Positions 60,888-64,000 of a DNA stretch of 64,000 nt are shown piece by piece. Source of the DNA: Oleispirillum sp963678075 (GTDB lineage Bacteria; Pseudomonadota; Alphaproteobacteria; Rhodospirillales; Rhodospirillaceae); the NCBI GenBank assembly GCA_963678075.2, contig CAXXPK010000007.1, positions 372,001 to 436,000 of the forward strand, in the 5' to 3' direction. The notes under the pieces are model-generated. The model was given only the letters and a program-made list of their open reading frames with translations, was not told the DNA's origin and searched no databases. Positions within the stretch are counted from its first letter, which is position 1, and the number at the start of each line of letters is the position of its first letter. The position numbers and the translations under genes are program-made.

Positions 60888-61277
60888 CTAGAACTCGCCC
60901 AGCACGCTGGACATCTTGGTCTTCAGGGTCTCGGCGTTGAAGGGCTTGACGATGTAGTTGGAAACCCCGGCTTCCTTGGCCGCGATGACGTTCTCGGTCT
61001 TGCTTTCCGCCGTCACCATGATGAACGGCAGCCCCTTCAGGTAGGCATCGGCGCGAACCTCGCGCAGAAGCTGCAACCCCGTCATCGGCTCCATGTTCCA
61101 GTCCGAGACAACCAGCCCATAGGTATTACCCGAGCGCAACATCTGAAGCGCCATGCTACCGTCGGTCGCCTCATCGATGTTATCAAAACCCAACTGTTTC
61201 AGCAGGTTACGAATGATACGCAACATCGTTTTCTAATCATCGACGATGAGAACGCGCATGTTCTTATCAACAGCCAT
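60888..61277 (-). pseudogene. cheY: Chemotaxis response regulator CheY, nonsense at codon 15
   Basis: Single receiver domain. ATG 61277 gives MAVDKNMRVLIVDD then TAG (61233-61235) where relatives have Tyr (DDYKTMLRI). Downstream all is intact: phospho-acceptor Asp59 in VVSDWNMEPMTG, FIMVTAE, NYIVKPFN. Reinitiation at Met18 would lack strand 1 and the Asp13-Asp14 metal site. One base change (TAC/TAT to TAG) explains it. Confidence 0.88.
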
Positions 61278-61318
61278 GGAGGCCTCTCCCGAAGGAACCA
61301 TTCATCCAAAAGATAAAC

Positions 61319-61336
61319 CGGTAAAACCGTTTACCG
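61319..61336. terminator. Inverted repeat between motE-type gene and cheY
   Basis: Perfect repeat CGGTAAA / TTTACCG with a four-base loop, then on the minus strand GTTTATCTTTTGG. It may end transcription from the motE side or be an operator for cheY. Confidence 0.4.
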
Positions 61337-61418
61337 AAAAAAAATTATAACGTTGGAGTATAAAGGAAGCAAAGCAACCGACGCAAGGGTTTTTACGGCG
61401 TCGGCCCTTCCCCGCCAC

Positions 61419-62114
61419 TCAACGTTTCACCCCCGCGTCACCAACCAGATCGGCGGGAAGTTGCGACTGCGTGGCCAATTCGGTGGTCACCGCATTGGCG
61501 CGATCCGGCGACAATTCCGCCATGATCGCGGCCGAGGTGCGTTCCTTCATCCCCTTGATCACCCGGATCAGGATCGACATGTCCATCTGCTCGAAGATCC
61601 TGGCCGCATCCTTCGGCTTCATCGACTGATAAATCTTGACCAGACTCTCGATCTTCTTGTCTTCCTGGTCCTCGTGCTTTTCGATCAGGCCCTCGATCGT
61701 GGTCTGGATTTCCCGCAGTTTCTGGATCTTCGCATCGATCTGGGTTTCCGCGGCGGACAGCACGGCAAGACGCTGATCGACCTCCCGCTCGCGCTGTTCG
61801 ATCGCCTCGCGCCGCGCCGCCAGGCTTTGCAGCACCTCGATCTCCGACTGCGAAAAACCGGTCGGTTCGCTCATTCCCGGCAACGGCGCGGGATCGCCGC
61901 CGTCCGCGCCCCCCTTCCGGGGGGCGGACGGCGGCCAGCTTTGCGCCAGGGCGGGCGAAATCAACGGCTGTTCGGCCGCCGCGCAGACCGATCCACGACC
62001 CCCGCCGTTCTGCCACAAACTGCCCAGGCGCGCCCCGAACATCAGGGCTCCGGCCAGAATGAACAACGACAACAGCCGGAAGCGCGGGGTGGTCAGCCGG
62101 GTCTTGGAATCCAT
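61419..62114 (-). CDS. MotE-family flagellar protein
   Basis: 231 residues. N-terminal membrane segment (FRLLSLFILAGALMFGARL), a long coiled coil (SQSEIEVLQSLAARREAIEQ to TTIEGLIEKHEDQEDKKIES) and a C-terminal MgtE-N-like domain (LVKIYQSMKPKDAARIFEQM, SILIRVIKGMKERTSAAIMA). MotE-type proteins stabilise stator components in the periplasm. Follows the DUF6468 gene by 14 bases. Confidence 0.85.
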   Translation of the reverse strand: MDSKTRLTTPRFRLLSLFILAGALMFGARLGSLWQNGGGRGSVCAAAEQPLISPALAQSWPPSAPRKGGADGGDPAPLPGMSEPTGFSQSEIEVLQSLAARREAIEQREREVDQRLAVLSAAETQIDAKIQKLREIQTTIEGLIEKHEDQEDKKIESLVKIYQSMKPKDAARIFEQMDMSILIRVIKGMKERTSAAIMAELSPDRANAVTTELATQSQLPADLVGDAGVKR

Positions 62115-62128
62115 GCCGCCCCCCTGTC

Positions 62129-62686
62129 CTAGCGCGAGGCCCGAATGGCGCGCAGCAACTGCCGCTCCGCCTCGGACCGTTCATCGTCACGAATATCGTG
62201 GCCTTCGGTTTCTTCCGCCAACAGCGCGGACAACAACGTCGGGCCCGGCGCGATACCACCAACGACGCGTGCACCTTCGCCGATTTTGCGAACCCGGTCC
62301 ATGCCCAACGGTTCCGGCAGTTCCGTGGTCGCGGTTTCAGGGTTGAGGCCGGGGCGCGTCGCGCCCCGCGCCTCGCGCAGTTGCGCCTCCAGCCGGTTGG
62401 CCATGCTGTCGGCGCGCTCGCTCATGAAGGCCAGATCATCGCGCAGGACCTGCGTCTTTTCCATCGACTCGCGCAAGGTCTCGCCGACATCCAGCACCGC
62501 CTTGCGCATCTTCGGAATGCCCGCTTCGGCCCGCGTCGTCGCATCCTGGAAAGAGGCGATCATCTTGCCCAACTCGTCGCGATTGCGGCGCAATCCTTCG
62601 AGCTTGCGGTTCAGGATCACCGCATAGACGATGGTCGGCACCAGCAGCGTAACGATGACGACATCGAGAAGCACGGTGGGAGACAT
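62129..62686 (-). CDS. DUF6468 flagellar-cluster protein
   Basis: 185 residues. N-terminal membrane helix (LLDVVIVTLLVPTIVYAVIL) followed by a coiled coil (LNRKLEGLRRNRDELGKMIA, ESMEKTQVLRDDLAFMSERA). Matches the DUF6468 family found between fliM and motE in alphaproteobacteria; function unknown, presumably motor-related. Confidence 0.82.
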   Translation of the reverse strand: MSPTVLLDVVIVTLLVPTIVYAVILNRKLEGLRRNRDELGKMIASFQDATTRAEAGIPKMRKAVLDVGETLRESMEKTQVLRDDLAFMSERADSMANRLEAQLREARGATRPGLNPETATTELPEPLGMDRVRKIGEGARVVGGIAPGPTLLSALLAEETEGHDIRDDERSEAERQLLRAIRASR

Positions 62687-62722
62687 CTACGAATTTCCTT
62701 TTCCTGCGGCAAACGGGCCGGT

Positions 62723-63886
62723 TCAGTTGCGCTTGCGCTTGACCTTTTCGTCAAGGCAGATCGCGATGCTGCTGCCTTTGCGCCCCATTCGCCCAGCCCA
62801 CATCGGCACGTCGCCACAACGCATCACGACACGGGAATCCGGCGTCGCGTTGAACATCAGACGAGTTCCGACCTCTATGTTGAGAACCGAGCAAAGAGAC
62901 AGGTACTGCTGGTCAAGCACGGCCTCAAGCTCGATCTCAGTCTGCCAAAGTTCCTCCGCCAGGTGGATTTCCCAGATCGAATCGCGACCGAACTTTTCGC
63001 CCATGAACATCTGCAGCAGCAGTTCGCGGACCGGTTCCAGGGTGGCGTAGGGCAGCAACAGTTCCAGCCTGCCGCCACGGTCCTCCATGTCGATCCTGAG
63101 CTTGGCGACGATCGCGGCATTGGATGGACGGGAAATCGTCGCGAACCGCGGGTTGGTTTCCAACCGCTCGAAGCGAAAGGCGACCGGGCTCAACGGATCG
63201 AAGGCGGCGGACAGATCGGCAAGAACGACGTGGATGATCCGCTCGACGAGGTTGCGTTCGATGGTGGTATAGGGACGCCCCTCGATGCGCATCGCGGCGG
63301 TGCCGCGGCGACCGCCCAGCAGCACATCGACGATGGAATAGATCAGCGAGGAATCGACCGTCAGCAGGCCAAAGTTGTCCCATTCCTCGGCCTTGAACAC
63401 CGCCAGCATGGCGGACAGCGGGATCGAGTTCAGATAGTCGCCGAAACGCAACGACACCAGATTATCGAGCGAAACCTCGACGTTGTCGGAGGTGAGGTTG
63501 CGCAAGCTGGTGGACATCATACGGACCAGGCGGTCAAACACCACTTCGAGCATCGGCAGCCGCTCGTAGGAAACCATCCCGGAATTCAGGATCGCCTGGA
63601 TGCCCGAACGATTTTCCCCGGCTTCGCCGCCACCATCGAAACCGAGCAGACTGTCGATTTCATCCTGGTTGAGAACGCGCGCGGACTCGCGACCCGAGAC
63701 GTTGGTCATCAGATCGGTATCGTCGGCGGCGGCGTCCTTGTCGTCGCTGCCCAGCATCGCTTCCCACTCGGCGGCGACCTCCTCGCCTTCCTTGGGCGCG
63801 AATTTGTCGTCGGCCATGGCTTCCCATTCCGCCATCAGCGCGTTTTCATCGTCCGCGTCGCGTTGCTTGTCCTCGGCCGGGGTCAT
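62723..63886 (-). CDS. fliM: Flagellar motor switch protein FliM
   Basis: 387 residues. C-ring protein binding CheY-P. The CheY-binding motif LNQDEIDSLLGF is near residue 73 because of an acidic N-terminal extension with a repeated AEWEAM. Then YERLPMLEVVFDRLVRMMST, GRPYTTIERNLVERIIHVVL and the SpoA domain (QYLSLCSVLNIEVGTRLMFN). Intact even though cheY is not. Confidence 0.94.
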   Translation of the reverse strand: MTPAEDKQRDADDENALMAEWEAMADDKFAPKEGEEVAAEWEAMLGSDDKDAAADDTDLMTNVSGRESARVLNQDEIDSLLGFDGGGEAGENRSGIQAILNSGMVSYERLPMLEVVFDRLVRMMSTSLRNLTSDNVEVSLDNLVSLRFGDYLNSIPLSAMLAVFKAEEWDNFGLLTVDSSLIYSIVDVLLGGRRGTAAMRIEGRPYTTIERNLVERIIHVVLADLSAAFDPLSPVAFRFERLETNPRFATISRPSNAAIVAKLRIDMEDRGGRLELLLPYATLEPVRELLLQMFMGEKFGRDSIWEIHLAEELWQTEIELEAVLDQQYLSLCSVLNIEVGTRLMFNATPDSRVVMRCGDVPMWAGRMGRKGSSIAICLDEKVKRKRN

Positions 63887-63936
63887 GACCCGTCTTGCCC
63901 TTTCCTTGAAGCCTTCACCGGCGCCCCGTGGCGCGC

Positions 63937-64000
63937 CTATTGCACCAGGACATCCTGGAACAGGACGTCGTTGATCTTGGCCGGAGCCGACACCCGGTTG
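63937..64000 (-). CDS. fliL: FliL, C-terminal end
   Basis: Last 20 codons only: RVSAPAKINDVLFQDVLVQ then TAG, matching the FliL C-terminus; the position upstream of fliM is the standard place. The rest lies beyond the window. Confidence 0.75.
   Translation of the reverse strand, partial: NRVSAPAKINDVLFQDVLVQ

Overview
The window is a GC-rich chromosomal segment from an alphaproteobacterium, most like the Rhodospirillales (Rhodospirillaceae type). This is inferred from gene order (murG-murC-murB-ddlB-ftsQ-ftsA-ftsZ-lpxC-bamD-recN-ligA; recA-alaS-icd; recA beside cckA; fliL-fliM-DUF6468-motE-cheY-cheZ), a GTTC-N7-GTTC SOS box in front of recA, and the FtsZ C-terminal peptide. No species can be named from sequence alone.

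Layout. 1-13.8 kb: division and cell-wall cluster running into lpxC, bamD, recN and ligA, all intact. 14-19 kb: a family-I CoA-transferase, a LysR regulator divergent from a carboxymuconolactone-decarboxylase-like protein, and an aminopeptidase P. 19.1-25.0 kb: two 844-bp IS5-family copies in opposite orientation enclosing an epimerase, tRNA-Gln, chorismate mutase, folE, tRNA-Gly and a truncated second transposase. A DUF554 membrane-protein gene is split between the two ends of this block and can be rejoined in frame at a single CTAG, so the block is an IS-mediated inversion. 25.9-30.6 kb: glycine cleavage operon gcvT-gcvH-gcvPA-gcvPB behind a glycine riboswitch. 30.7-37.6 kb: a decayed RND efflux pair, a DUF2087 protein, the phospholipid genes psd-pssA and a shortened outer-membrane protein. 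37.6-40.6 kb: a small accessory patch (XRE regulator, two unrecognised proteins) and a LysM protein. 40.9-46.5 kb: a broken icd, alaS, a VOC protein and recA. 46.5-64 kb: cckA followed by flagellar export, basal-body, motor and chemotaxis genes.

The main theme is gene decay laid over an intact core. Beside complete cell-wall, replication/repair, translation and flagellar-export genes there are about ten lesions: a nonsense codon in icd plus loss of its 3' end; a nonsense codon in cheY; frameshifts in cheZ, a MotB-like gene, an FlhB-like gene, a Leu/Ile/Val-type binding protein and an RND pump (which also has an in-frame deletion); a missing start codon in the RND adaptor; a shortened barrel protein; and the IS-split DUF554 gene. 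This fits recent relaxed selection with IS activity, as in a host-restricted or bottlenecked lineage, and chemotaxis signalling is hit harder than flagellum assembly. Homopolymer-associated indels could partly be sequencing error; the nonsense codons, the ~60-residue deletion and the IS inversion are harder to explain that way.

I found no CRISPR array and no recognisable defence or secondary-metabolite system. The best candidate for something undescribed is the translationally coupled set of two OmpA/MotB-like proteins and a 1061-residue exported protein with AMIN-like repeats and a helical-repeat solenoid, next to cheZ-cheY.
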